This document shows positions 16,430 to 24,518 of a DNA stretch of 34,153 nucleotides, in pieces. Source of the DNA: Fidelibacterota bacterium (GTDB lineage Bacteria; Fidelibacterota; UBA8477; JABMPR01); NCBI GenBank assembly GCA_024278595.1, contig JAJRSW010000100.1, forward strand, positions 1 to 34,153, read 5' to 3'. The notes under the pieces are model-generated. The model was given only the letters and a program-made list of their open reading frames with translations, was not told where the DNA came from and searched no databases. Every line of letters starts with the position of its first letter. Position 1 is the stretch's first letter. A program made the position numbers and the translations under genes.

Positions 16430-16888
16430 GTGGCATCCAGGACCAAGCAAAAATATTTCAAACAATCCGGTGTGATCCCGGTCTATAAGGGTAAGGTTGT
16501 GCTCATTACGGCCAGTGGTAGTCGACGCTGGATCACACCCAAGGGCTCCATAGAATGGGAACTATCTGCCCAGGAATCAGCGGCCAAGGAAGCCCTTGAG
16601 GAGGCCGGCATTAAGGGAGAAGTTTTACCCGAAGAGGTGGGGACCTACACTTATGAGAAACTGGGGGGCCGCTACAAGGTTCGTCTGTACTTTATGGAGG
16701 TTACCAAGCTCAAGGACAATTGGGATGAGAGAGCTTTCCGGAAGCGAAAATTATTCACCCCCAAACAGGCGATCAAAAAGGTTGTACCGGCAGCAGTCTC
16801 AAAGATCATGGCTCATTATTTCCATGAAAATCGCCATCTGATCAAAAAGAAGCGGAGCGGCAAGAAAAAAAGGAAGAAAAAGGGTTAG
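16430..16888 (+). CDS. Nudix hydrolase with variant Nudix box and basic tail
   Basis: A 152-residue Nudix-fold protein of the diphosphoinositol-polyphosphate/Ap4A-hydrolase-like type (WITPKGSIE start of the box). The Nudix box keeps the catalytic Glu residues and Gly (KEALEEAGI), but the first Glu of the G-x5-E segment is Leu and the usual Arg is Lys. The C terminus is a run of Lys/Arg (KKKRSGKKKRKKKG) that could bind nucleic acid or polyphosphate. GTG 16430 follows TAAGGCGG that overlaps the kinase stop, so it is probably translated from the same message. Substrate not predictable. Confidence 0.85.
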   Translation: MASRTKQKYFKQSGVIPVYKGKVVLITASGSRRWITPKGSIEWELSAQESAAKEALEEAGIKGEVLPEEVGTYTYEKLGGRYKVRLYFMEVTKLKDNWDERAFRKRKLFTPKQAIKKVVPAAVSKIMAHYFHENRHLIKKKRSGKKKRKKKG

Positions 16889-16959
16889 AGCAATGGGGGC
16901 TAAAAGCAACGATCCCAAAAGCCGCCGTAATTAAGCAGAATTGAGCTGATTTTCAAAAC

Positions 16960-17328
16960 ATGACCAAACCAGGCAAATGGGAACGGATCTATTCTGTGGT
17001 CAGGCAGATCCCCCCTGGGAAAGTAGCCACCTACGGACAGATCGCCACCCTGGCCGGTTATTATCGCCAGGCCAGACAAGTGGGCTATGCCCTCCATGCC
17101 ATACCGTCTGGTGACATCCCCTGGCAGCGGGTGATCAACGCCCAGGGCAAGATCAGTCTCAATCTGGAGATGGGTGGAGCCATTCAACGCAAACTGCTGG
17201 AAAATGAAGGGGTAGTCTTCAGTCAGGCGGGTATCATCGCACTGAGAGTATACCAGTGGCAGCCCACCATGGATCCGCTAGATCAAAGTGAAACCAGTGT
17301 GATTAGTACCGGGATGTCGCGCCCCTAG
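16960..17328 (+). CDS. Alkyltransferase-like protein (ATL), non-catalytic MGMT homologue
   Basis: A 122-residue stand-alone DNA-binding domain of O6-alkylguanine-DNA alkyltransferase. It has the helix-turn-helix KVATYGQIATLAG, the Arg region RQARQVGYAL, and the active-site loop in which the PCHR motif is replaced by PWQR (Trp55 instead of Cys). It therefore cannot accept alkyl groups; known ATL proteins bind O6-alkylguanine and hand the lesion to nucleotide excision repair. The C-terminal ~20 residues are an unconserved extension. Start ATG 16960; the ribosome site is weak (GAGCTGA). Its stop overlaps the stop of the convergent zinc-ribbon gene within a CTAG. Confidence 0.9.
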   Translation: MTKPGKWERIYSVVRQIPPGKVATYGQIATLAGYYRQARQVGYALHAIPSGDIPWQRVINAQGKISLNLEMGGAIQRKLLENEGVVFSQAGIIALRVYQWQPTMDPLDQSETSVISTGMSRP

Positions 17329-17693
17329 CGGGCAGGTTGAGATTTTGTCAAATGCCAGCCATGGCCTTGCACGCATTCGTAAACCACGAGTTTGACCCCT
17401 TGTTCTTTACGGAGATGACCAGCTCGGCGTAAAGCATCTCGTTCAGTGGCATAGGCTTCCTTGAATTTGCCATCTGACCCCCGACAGACCAGACAGGTCT
17501 CACTGGGAGTTTGTCGGTCAGCTGGAGCCAGGTGCCAGAATCCACACTGACTACATTTATAGGGAGCCAGGTTACCGCCGCCATAGGTTTGGTTGGCATG
17601 GCGGGCAGCCGCCTTGGCCTCGGTCTTTGTGTCATACTCGGTGAGGGGACGTCCATTTTTCTTAGCATTACAACTGGGGCTTTTGCGATTCAC
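17325..17693 (-). CDS. Unrecognised protein with two related zinc-ribbon-like modules
   Basis: A basic protein of about 122 residues. Two modules of similar plan are visible: an Ala/Arg-rich helix with T-E-A or T-E-R-D-A, then a Y-x-C-x-x-C-x-x-W-H-L zinc knuckle. The first reads YKCSQCGFWHL; the second reads YECVQGHGWHL and has lost the second Cys. A separate ETCLVCRG pair lies between them. The helix plus Cys-Cys-Trp-His-Leu plan is familiar from small uncharacterised proteins with a single module. GTG 17693 follows CGGGAG; an alternative GTG is at 17717. Function unknown; nucleic-acid binding is a guess. Confidence 0.65.
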   Translation of the reverse strand: MNRKSPSCNAKKNGRPLTEYDTKTEAKAAARHANQTYGGGNLAPYKCSQCGFWHLAPADRQTPSETCLVCRGSDGKFKEAYATERDALRRAGHLRKEQGVKLVVYECVQGHGWHLTKSQPAR

Positions 17694-17742
17694 AGGTTTA
17701 CTCCCGATTAGTAGCACCCAATATATGACTTTTGGGGAATAT

Positions 17743-17770
17743 AAAAAGCCCTGGAAAATTCCAGGGCTTT
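17743..17770 (-). terminator. Rho-independent terminator of the DUF2723 gene
   Basis: AAAGCCCTGGAA and TTCCAGGGCTTT form a perfect 12-bp stem with a two-base loop (17745-17770). On the minus strand the stem is followed by a T run (TTTTT to 17743). It lies 130 bases downstream of the DUF2723 stop and upstream of the zinc-ribbon gene. Confidence 0.82.
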
Positions 17771-17801
17771 AAATCTAGGCTACCAAGTTAGATTCTGAAT
17801 G

Positions 17802-17883
17802 TTATACCAAATTCAGTTCAGAACGCGCGGTACGGTCTTCATATTTTCCATTTTTACGGCACTTCGATGAACTCAGTGTAGCA
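17802..17883 (-). repeat. R3 dispersed element, intact copy (about 82 bp)
   Basis: Read on the minus strand it contains, in order, CACTGAGTTCATCGAAGTG, then GTAAAAATGGAAAATATGAA, a variable 18-20 bp, and CTGAACTGAATTTGGTATAA. The last two blocks recur at 27976-28034 with the same spacing; the first block matches 9098-9145 and 27770-27783. Confidence 0.75.
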
Positions 17884-17902
17884 CACTAATTGGTGTGCGC
17901 CA

Positions 17903-20900
17903 TTACAACCCGGTAGAATCAGCCTTCAATTCCTGGATCCTGGTCTGCAATGTGCGGGTTTCACGAGCCATGGGTGCCAGGGTGGCCAGTCTATTGACCC
18001 ATTCTTCACCAGCTTCAATGTTCTCATCTTTGACGTAGGATCGAGCAATTTCATAAACAACCTGAGCATTCATGGGCGCTTCCAGACTTAAGGGAAGCAG
18101 GATCTCCAGTGCTTTAGAGGTTTGATCATAGAGATCATTCCAGATAGAAGCGACCTTGACCCGCTCCATGAGCGGTAGATTCTCACGGCCATTGTTAAAG
18201 GCATTATCCATATAGCGCCAGGCACTGGTATCGTCTTCCAGTTGATGATACATCTGAGCAATCTGCAGGTATAGATCCATGTAAGTGATAGGTATGGTCT
18301 CATCTGGAACCAGCTCATCCATTTTGTGCAGGACGTACAGAGCCTTCTCCCGGTTTTCCTCTCCGGTCAAACCATATTCATAGACCAACTGTAGAAACCC
18401 TTTGCGGTAATTTTGCAGCAACCGCTGGACATTTGGCGGATAATACACATCCGGGTCATCAAGATTCGTATAACGATAGGTATCAATAATCTTTTCATAC
18501 ATGATATCTGCATCAATACTCAAGCCCACTTTATAGGGCATCAATTGATAAGCCTGGCCATCCATACGCAAATAATCACCCAGGCCGATCTGGTTACTGG
18601 GTGAAACCGTTACGGCAAAGTATACGGGTTGTTTCCATTCGTTCATCCGCAGGATCTCGTAGATCATGATGTCCTGAACGCGCAGTCCACCCATAAGTTT
18701 ACCCGTTTGAGGATTCTTCTGCCGGGAGATAGTTGGCTTTAAATTCCAACGCAGTCCGGAAGCACCCTCTTCGAAGGTTCCGGATTCAGGTTTATCGTAA
18801 AATTTAGCCGGAGCCGGGATAAACATCTCCCGTTCTTCCCACCTCCACAGCCCCATGCCCTCGATCTCTTCATCGGATAGACTGATGGGGATCTTTGGCT
18901 CGATATGTTTCAATTGCTTGATGTACCAGGGGGTGTTCAACAGGCTAAGATTCACAACCCGAACATCCTTGCGAATGCCTTCGACTTCCTGCAAATACCA
19001 GAGCGGGAAGGTATCGTTGTCTCCATTAGTGAAGATGATGCCATCGGCTTCACAGGTGTTCAGCAGATTGTATGAATATTCCCAGGCCACGTAATTGCCA
19101 GAACGATCATGCGTATGATAATTGGCGCGGATCATATTTACAGGGATAGCCAACAGTAGAACCGCCACTACAGCACCATAGACGAGGGGTGACCCTTTGC
19201 GCCAGTCTTTCAGCTTTTCCAGCATGGCGGCCGCCCCGATTCCGATCCAGATGGCAAAGGCATAAAATGAGCCGACATAGGAATAATCTCGTTCCCTGGG
19301 TTGGGGATCATCTTGATTGAGATAAAGCAGGATGGCGAACCCGGTAAGCACAAATAAGGCTGCCACGGCAAATGCTCGTTTTGAGTCTCGCGAGAAATGA
19401 TGCCCCATACCCAGCAAGCCAAGGAAAAAAGGAATTCCCCAGAGTTGTGAGAAATCTGAATTATCTCCGCTGCGCCCCCAGAATTGCCACTTGAAATAGC
19501 GAATATACATCTGATTGATCTGATAACGCCAGAAGAAGTCTGAGCTGGATCGATAGCCCTTGACGATGGCACTCAGGTTTGAAATACGTTGATTTACTTC
19601 ACGACCACCCACCTGAACGATAACCTGATCTCCCTGGGCAGAAACAACCTCACCGATCTTGCCGGTGCTCTTAATCTTTACCACGCGTCCCGGGGTGGCG
19701 TTATTCTTATTTAAAGGATTCTCACCCCAGCGGTCACGATAGAACATGGGATAACTACCATATTGTTCCCGTTCCATATAGGAGACTGCCCGGGCCACCG
19801 TTTCCGGGTCATTTTCATCAATATTGGGGTTTTGAGATGACCGGATAAAAATGGTCTCGTAGGAGGTAAAACCAACCAGGACCATGAGTAGTGCCATGAT
19901 GGATAGTCGGATCTCAGTAGCGCGTAACCGGGAGAACGATGGCGCGAAATAGATCAGCGCCATGAGAATCACAATGCTCACGGCAAAAGTGGTTCCAATT
20001 GCTGAAACGGCATCATCCGTATTCATTATGTTACCCATAAAATTTGCCAACTTGGGCATGCCCTTGATGATTCCGAGATAAATCACCAGATAAGCCGCTC
20101 CAGCTGCGCCCATGAGTAGGATCTGGCGCCAAAAACGCTGTCGCCGGTCTGCCTTAAAGATCTGAGAAAGACCCCATAGACCACCCCCGGTGATCACCGA
20201 GAAAATCACGCCCAGGACCATAAGTTTAGAGCCGCGGTCACCATCCGAGAGACGTAGATATTCCATGGAAGACGCTGGTAAGGCCATTTCAATGGCGATG
20301 AGGATCCCTACAGCCATGATGCCAATGACCGCCAGAATATTGATCATCATTTCCACCCCATCATCATCGGGATTGAGTTTCATATACATGATCAGAGCGA
20401 TAAATGGAATGGTGAGCAGGTTAAGCATGTGAACTGATATGGCCAGACCCATCATGTAGGAGATGATCAGGATATAGCGCGCGCCAGCACTGCCTTCATC
20501 AACTTTTTCCGACCATTTCAGGATCAGCCAGACCACGATGGCAGTAAAAAAGATGCTCATGGAATAGACTTCAGCTTCCACGGCATTGAACCAGTGACTG
20601 TCGGAAAAGGCGATGGCCAGTGAGCCGACCAGACCACCACCATAGGCGATCCATTTATCCGCGGTATCTTTGATCTTGCCCCGCCATTCAACCACCAGGC
20701 GTACAATTATGAGAAACAGGAACATGTTGGCAAAAGCGGTGGCCAGCGGTGATAACATGTTGATCCGGTAAGCAATATAATGGAACTGGGGTTCATTCAA
20801 GACCGGATCCAGGGCTGCCCCGCCGACAAAGGGCAGGATGGAGATCACTCGGCCCAATAATAGATAGAGCGGAGACCCAGGCGGGTGGGGGACACCCAAA

Positions 20901-21043
20901 GTGTGTGATGCGGCAATAAATTCACCACAATCCCAAAATGAAACCGTAGGAGCCATGGTGTCCAGATAGAGCAGGAAGGTGAAGACCAGCACAAAGGCTG
21001 CGATCAAAGTTTTCACCATGTCACGCGGTTTAAGAAATTCCAT
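17903..21043 (-). CDS. DUF2723 family membrane protein (GT-C glycosyltransferase-like) with C-terminal repeats
   Basis: A 1046-residue inner-membrane protein of the DUF2723 family, related to GT-C/protein O-mannosyltransferase-type enzymes. The N-terminal signature FWDCGEFIAASHTLGVPHPP (from about residue 35), with its acidic pair and PHPPG, is clear. About 13-14 hydrophobic segments follow to about residue 640, interrupted at about 445-495 by a small beta-rich stretch (GRVVKIKSTGKIGEVVSA) that looks like a KOW/SH3-type fold. After the last helix are a large soluble domain and a helical TPR-like C terminus (about 880-1040). The start is ATG 21043 with AAGGATGG upstream. Sugar donor and acceptor are unknown. 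It is monocistronic, ended by a terminator. Confidence 0.85.
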   Translation of the reverse strand: MEFLKPRDMVKTLIAAFVLVFTFLLYLDTMAPTVSFWDCGEFIAASHTLGVPHPPGSPLYLLLGRVISILPFVGGAALDPVLNEPQFHYIAYRINMLSPLATAFANMFLFLIIVRLVVEWRGKIKDTADKWIAYGGGLVGSLAIAFSDSHWFNAVEAEVYSMSIFFTAIVVWLILKWSEKVDEGSAGARYILIISYMMGLAISVHMLNLLTIPFIALIMYMKLNPDDDGVEMMINILAVIGIMAVGILIAIEMALPASSMEYLRLSDGDRGSKLMVLGVIFSVITGGGLWGLSQIFKADRRQRFWRQILLMGAAGAAYLVIYLGIIKGMPKLANFMGNIMNTDDAVSAIGTTFAVSIVILMALIYFAPSFSRLRATEIRLSIMALLMVLVGFTSYETIFIRSSQNPNIDENDPETVARAVSYMEREQYGSYPMFYRDRWGENPLNKNNATPGRVVKIKSTGKIGEVVSAQGDQVIVQVGGREVNQRISNLSAIVKGYRSSSDFFWRYQINQMYIRYFKWQFWGRSGDNSDFSQLWGIPFFLGLLGMGHHFSRDSKRAFAVAALFVLTGFAILLYLNQDDPQPRERDYSYVGSFYAFAIWIGIGAAAMLEKLKDWRKGSPLVYGAVVAVLLLAIPVNMIRANYHTHDRSGNYVAWEYSYNLLNTCEADGIIFTNGDNDTFPLWYLQEVEGIRKDVRVVNLSLLNTPWYIKQLKHIEPKIPISLSDEEIEGMGLWRWEEREMFIPAPAKFYDKPESGTFEEGASGLRWNLKPTISRQKNPQTGKLMGGLRVQDIMIYEILRMNEWKQPVYFAVTVSPSNQIGLGDYLRMDGQAYQLMPYKVGLSIDADIMYEKIIDTYRYTNLDDPDVYYPPNVQRLLQNYRKGFLQLVYEYGLTGEENREKALYVLHKMDELVPDETIPITYMDLYLQIAQMYHQLEDDTSAWRYMDNAFNNGRENLPLMERVKVASIWNDLYDQTSKALEILLPLSLEAPMNAQVVYEIARSYVKDENIEAGEEWVNRLATLAPMARETRTLQTRIQELKADSTGL

Positions 21044-21447
21044 TATCCATCCTTTTTTAATGCGCCTGTGTTGGTCACACAGCTATAAGCTTAGCTAAAA
21101 ATTGTCATCGCCTTGTCTGGAAATTGTGCTGGTGTCTCATTCCCAATATTTATCAAAGTTCCCCATCCATACGGGCTAAGGCCGAGCAATATATGTTTAT
21201 GTAAGTCGGTTGCCAAGGTGATGTTCCTGAAAGGGAACTGGTGAAGCATTGATATTATTCAGGCCGTAGAGGCCGCAGAGCGTTGCATTGAGTCCTTCGA
21301 CTGAGCTCAGGAACCGCCTGTCGAAATAGCGCAAAGTGTTGTTATCTATTGTTTTACGTGTATTTGTCGTAAGCAGTTGTATTTAATGGTTATAGGGCAT
21401 ATTATGTGATTTTCTAAATACTTTTTGCGAGCTCATCATAATATTGA
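21044..21447. other. Gene-free spacer containing R2 copy D
   Basis: No gene seen. The promoter of the DUF2723 gene should lie in the right part of 21044-21260 read on the minus strand, but I could not assign boxes. 21268-21431 is R2 copy D, which ends 17 bases before the stop codon of the Fic gene. Confidence 0.6.
21268..21431 (+). repeat. R2 dispersed element, copy D (about 164 bp)
   Basis: Same orientation and length as 9257-9420, with the right 60 bases nearly identical (GGTTATAGGGCATATT, TTCTAAATACTTTTTGCGAG). The left part carries the palindrome CTGAGCTCAG. It marks the border between the DUF2723 gene and the AT-richer Fic/AbiE island. Confidence 0.85.
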
Positions 21448-22995
21448 CTATTTGATTATTCCGAAGATTTCCTGATACATATTTTCAATATCAGTGACTT
21501 CATTATTTGATAATTCTTTAAATTCTTTTGACCTTGTCCTTATTGATAACATCCCCCCATTTTGCTCTAAAAAGCGCACAACGAGTGCAACAGTTCTATC
21601 AGGCATCTCATAATTGTTATCTAAAAACCGTTTCATCTCAGCGTAATGATTTAAGTAATTGACCTCATTGGGTATAATATTAGCTACTGTATCATGGACA
21701 CAGGCGTACAAGAATTCAGCCTGTTTGGTTGCATCAAAGTACCTATAATAATCAGCAGTATCATTAAGCACTTCAATATTATTCTTGGGTGTAGCTTTCC
21801 ATTCAATGAATTCCAGTAGGGGCCGTGAGTATGATTCTAAAACCTGCTGATAATCAGCAATATGATCTAAAATCGATGCTGATACTGGGAATACAATCCC
21901 CTGTTGAGCAAAATTCATTTTGGCCAAAATATGGTGGATTAGATAACGGTGTAGTCGACCATTGCCATCAACAAATGGGTGAATAAACACAAACCCAAAA
22001 GCTATACTTGAGGCTGCTAGTACGGGGTCATATTCTGTGTTCCGAATTAACTGATTCGTGTAAATTAGACCATCGAGCAAAGATTCGACATCTTGCCATC
22101 TCGCTGAGATATGATCGGGGATTGGCTCTCCTGTCAAACGATCATGCGTTCCAACAAAGCCCCCCTCCTTGCGAAAGCCCATGGGCGTAAACCGACTATT
22201 TTCTATTACTAACTGTTGTAGCCGCAGAAATTCTTCCTTATCAAGTGATTTGGAACCAGCTTGACCAATAGCCTCGCCCCAACGCAGTGCTCGTTTGTTT
22301 CCCGGACTTTCACCCTCTATGGTAAATGAAGCTTTTGAGTCTTTTAGTAATAGAAATGCTGAGGCACGCTGCAATATATCCTTGTGAACACTTTGTAGGT
22401 AATTGTTCTTCCGGTCAGCCAGATTTGATTGAATTAAAGTTTGAAGTTTCTCAGTTTTCCTGATCAGTGGGCAAAAGCCATTTGTTCCAGGGAGGTTATT
22501 AATTATCCGGTGACGTGGTGAGCTTATCCCTTCTATAGCATACTGTAGGTTCTCGTCTATAAGCGGGATGGCATTCTTAATACTTAGATCTGGAATTTCT
22601 AGAATCACATCCATCAGCCACTCATACAAAAACCATATTTTGCGACTGTATTGTCCCGTTGGCTCAATTTTAAGCATTTCAACAATTTCTGATTCAGAGA
22701 GCCTCTGAAAAAGCTTCTTGAAAAACAACAAGTTTACGCCTTCATATTTCAACGCAAAAACTAAATGACGATATATGGAATCTTCTGGCTGATACTTAGG
22801 TGTAAACACTCTCCAGCCATTCATTTCATAGCGTTTATTTTTCTTCGAGATAATCGATATTATGTCTGGAATAGGAACTTCAAGTTCTAAAACATTGATA
22901 ATAGCAGCATATCCTGCCAATGATCCTGGTTCAGGAAGACTTCTATCATGAAAATGAAGTATTTCACGTGAATATTGGGTATTATTGGCTAGCAT
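21448..22995 (-). CDS. Fic family protein (class II, self-inhibited AMPylase type)
   Basis: A 515-residue cytoplasmic Fic-domain protein. The catalytic motif HPFVDGNGRLHR is complete (His339 to Arg350), so nucleotide transfer, most often AMP, to a protein hydroxyl is predicted. Upstream, SFTIEG (Ser223, Glu227, Gly228) fits the (S/T)xxxE(G/N) inhibitory helix, which puts it in class II with its inhibitor in the same chain. The N-terminal ~200 residues include the WFLYEWL and NNLPGTNGFCPL segments typical of this long subfamily. The C-terminal ~100 residues are helical. The start is ATG 22995. Last gene of the minus-strand island; role (toxin, defence or regulation) not known. Confidence 0.9.
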   Translation of the reverse strand: MLANNTQYSREILHFHDRSLPEPGSLAGYAAIINVLELEVPIPDIISIISKKNKRYEMNGWRVFTPKYQPEDSIYRHLVFALKYEGVNLLFFKKLFQRLSESEIVEMLKIEPTGQYSRKIWFLYEWLMDVILEIPDLSIKNAIPLIDENLQYAIEGISSPRHRIINNLPGTNGFCPLIRKTEKLQTLIQSNLADRKNNYLQSVHKDILQRASAFLLLKDSKASFTIEGESPGNKRALRWGEAIGQAGSKSLDKEEFLRLQQLVIENSRFTPMGFRKEGGFVGTHDRLTGEPIPDHISARWQDVESLLDGLIYTNQLIRNTEYDPVLAASSIAFGFVFIHPFVDGNGRLHRYLIHHILAKMNFAQQGIVFPVSASILDHIADYQQVLESYSRPLLEFIEWKATPKNNIEVLNDTADYYRYFDATKQAEFLYACVHDTVANIIPNEVNYLNHYAEMKRFLDNNYEMPDRTVALVVRFLEQNGGMLSIRTRSKEFKELSNNEVTDIENMYQEIFGIIK

Positions 22996-23114
22996 GTGTG
23001 AAATATAGGTATTGTTGTCTCAAATGAAAGAGTAATGCTAATATCTTTAACCTACCAGAAACCACTGGAATCTATACTTGGCAATGATTCCATCTGGCAA
23101 TGTCTATAATACCA

Positions 23115-23561
23115 TTATGAGTTCGAGACGATTCTCTCAATCACGTAAATTTTCACACCCTCGAACTGACGGACTTCAATAGTAGTGTAACCTTCATGCT
23201 CTGCGAGGGAAAGGGCGAGCTTATCAAAAGGTTCTATAAAACTAATAATTTCAGACCTATCGCCTTTTTTGACAAGGCTAGCCATTGTTTTCTGCTCCCA
23301 TTCTTTCATAGTCTCTGAAAATACAACTTCAGTTACAAGTGGTTTATTCTGAGCCATGGCTTCTCGGATCATCCGAATGGCTATCCCTTTGTTTTTGATT
23401 TTCTTTTTGTGCATTTTTTCCCATAGTCGTATTTGATCCCCTCTCCCCTCCGTATCGCTGTCTAACAATATAAGTGAATCACCAATTTCATCCCTGGTAA
23501 TGTTCCATTGATTCTGATTTTTTGGACTCCTACCTGTGAGCAGGAGTTCAAGCTTTATCAA
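23115..23561 (-). CDS. Unrecognised 148-residue protein between AbiEii and Fic
   Basis: I do not recognise this family. The sequence is protein-like, charged and soluble, with no signal peptide or membrane segment. It has an ITRDEIGDSLILLDSD stretch near the N terminus, a basic KMHKKKIKNKG patch, then alternating helix and strand ending in IEVRQFEGVKIYVIERI. The first codon would be TTG 23561 with a weak ribosome site, so the start is doubtful and the gene may be 5'-truncated. It lies 84 bases after AbiEii and 119 bases before Fic on the same strand, which suggests it belongs to the island. It could be a partner of the Fic protein. Confidence 0.5.
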   Translation of the reverse strand: MIKLELLLTGRSPKNQNQWNITRDEIGDSLILLDSDTEGRGDQIRLWEKMHKKKIKNKGIAIRMIREAMAQNKPLVTEVVFSETMKEWEQKTMASLVKKGDRSEIISFIEPFDKLALSLAEHEGYTTIEVRQFEGVKIYVIERIVSNS

Positions 23562-23603
23562 TTACATGCTTATTATGCGGTTACATTCGCTTGTATTTAG
23601 TGA

Positions 23604-23626
23604 GTGGCCTGCATTTTAGTGGCCGG
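23604..23626. repeat. GTGGCC-type direct repeat, left copy
   Basis: GTGGCCTGCATTTTAGTGGC plus CGG. It matches 25383-25405 at 20 of 23 positions in the same orientation; together they flank the AbiEi/AbiEii pair. Each copy is itself two GTGGCC units 11 bases apart. Confidence 0.65.
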
Positions 23627-23645
23627 AATATTTTATTGGGTACTC

Positions 23646-24512
23646 TTAAACGAATTTGATGCGGTTAATAATTATTCTAAAGAAATCTCTGGACCAGACA
23701 TCAGTTGCACGAGGATCAGTTAAGAATACATTCACATCTTTACGCGCTTGGTCGATGTCCAAGTCATCAACCCTCGAATGGTACAACTCAATAAACTTTG
23801 CCGGAGTCAGGGTATTCGAACCGGCCCAATCTGCGGACTGGCGCATGCGTTGCTCAAGATGAGACAATCGTAACTCAGGGTAGCGACCAGCATACCAAAC
23901 TAAATCATACCAGTCCCTGCCCTTCACATTTGCTTTCCATTTCCGATAAAGGGCTGCATGCATTTTCCCAGCGAATAAATCCGGGAGTGTATAGGTTTTG
24001 ACTTGAAATGGAATCGGTTGGAAAACCGGCTGCATCTCAGTGTCAAATCCAGGAGGAGGATTGGGGTCGATTTCCATTTTGATCTTAATTAATTGGGATT
24101 GGGGGAATTGGGCAACAATTCCATCGCCAACTTCGATAGCCAAAAGACTTTTTATCGTATTTACTTTGAGAAAAGCAGACTTAACAGCACTCTCTGTAAT
24201 CTTGGGTTTTGACTTAAATTCGGCATCAAAACCGTAGGCTATAAGCTCCTTTAGGATTGCTTTATCATACTTCTCCAGACTGAAATCAGAATTTGGAGCG
24301 AGTAACGAAAAATCCATATCCTCAGAAAATCGATCAAGATTATACAGAACGCGCAACGCTGTTCCACCATAAAATGCTGCTGATTCAAAAAATTTTGCTC
24401 GCCACAGAGCTAGCAAAGCAATAGACTGAAGAATCTCACGTAAAGCTTGCAGATAATCATCCTGCGAATCTAGACGATATTGTGAGAGCATATTCTTGAT
24501 AGCATCATTCAT
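23646..24512 (-). CDS. AbiEii/AbiGii-type nucleotidyltransferase toxin
   Basis: A 288-residue protein of the AbiEii/AbiGii toxin family (type IV toxin-antitoxin; DNA polymerase-beta-like nucleotidyltransferase fold). From ATG 24512 the four family motifs are all visible: YGGTALR (Gly49, Gly50), RFSEDMDFSL with the metal-binding Asp65 and Asp67, KIKMEID (Lys145, Asp149), and KGRDWYDL (Asp200, Asp203). The ATG is preceded by GAGGTAAG that overlaps the stop of the antitoxin gene; a GTG six bases upstream is an alternative. The toxin is expected to modify a tRNA or GTP-linked target; this is known for relatives, not shown here. Confidence 0.9.
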   Translation of the reverse strand: MNDAIKNMLSQYRLDSQDDYLQALREILQSIALLALWRAKFFESAAFYGGTALRVLYNLDRFSEDMDFSLLAPNSDFSLEKYDKAILKELIAYGFDAEFKSKPKITESAVKSAFLKVNTIKSLLAIEVGDGIVAQFPQSQLIKIKMEIDPNPPPGFDTEMQPVFQPIPFQVKTYTLPDLFAGKMHAALYRKWKANVKGRDWYDLVWYAGRYPELRLSHLEQRMRQSADWAGSNTLTPAKFIELYHSRVDDLDIDQARKDVNVFLTDPRATDVWSRDFFRIIINRIKFV

Positions 24513-24518
24513 AGTCAC

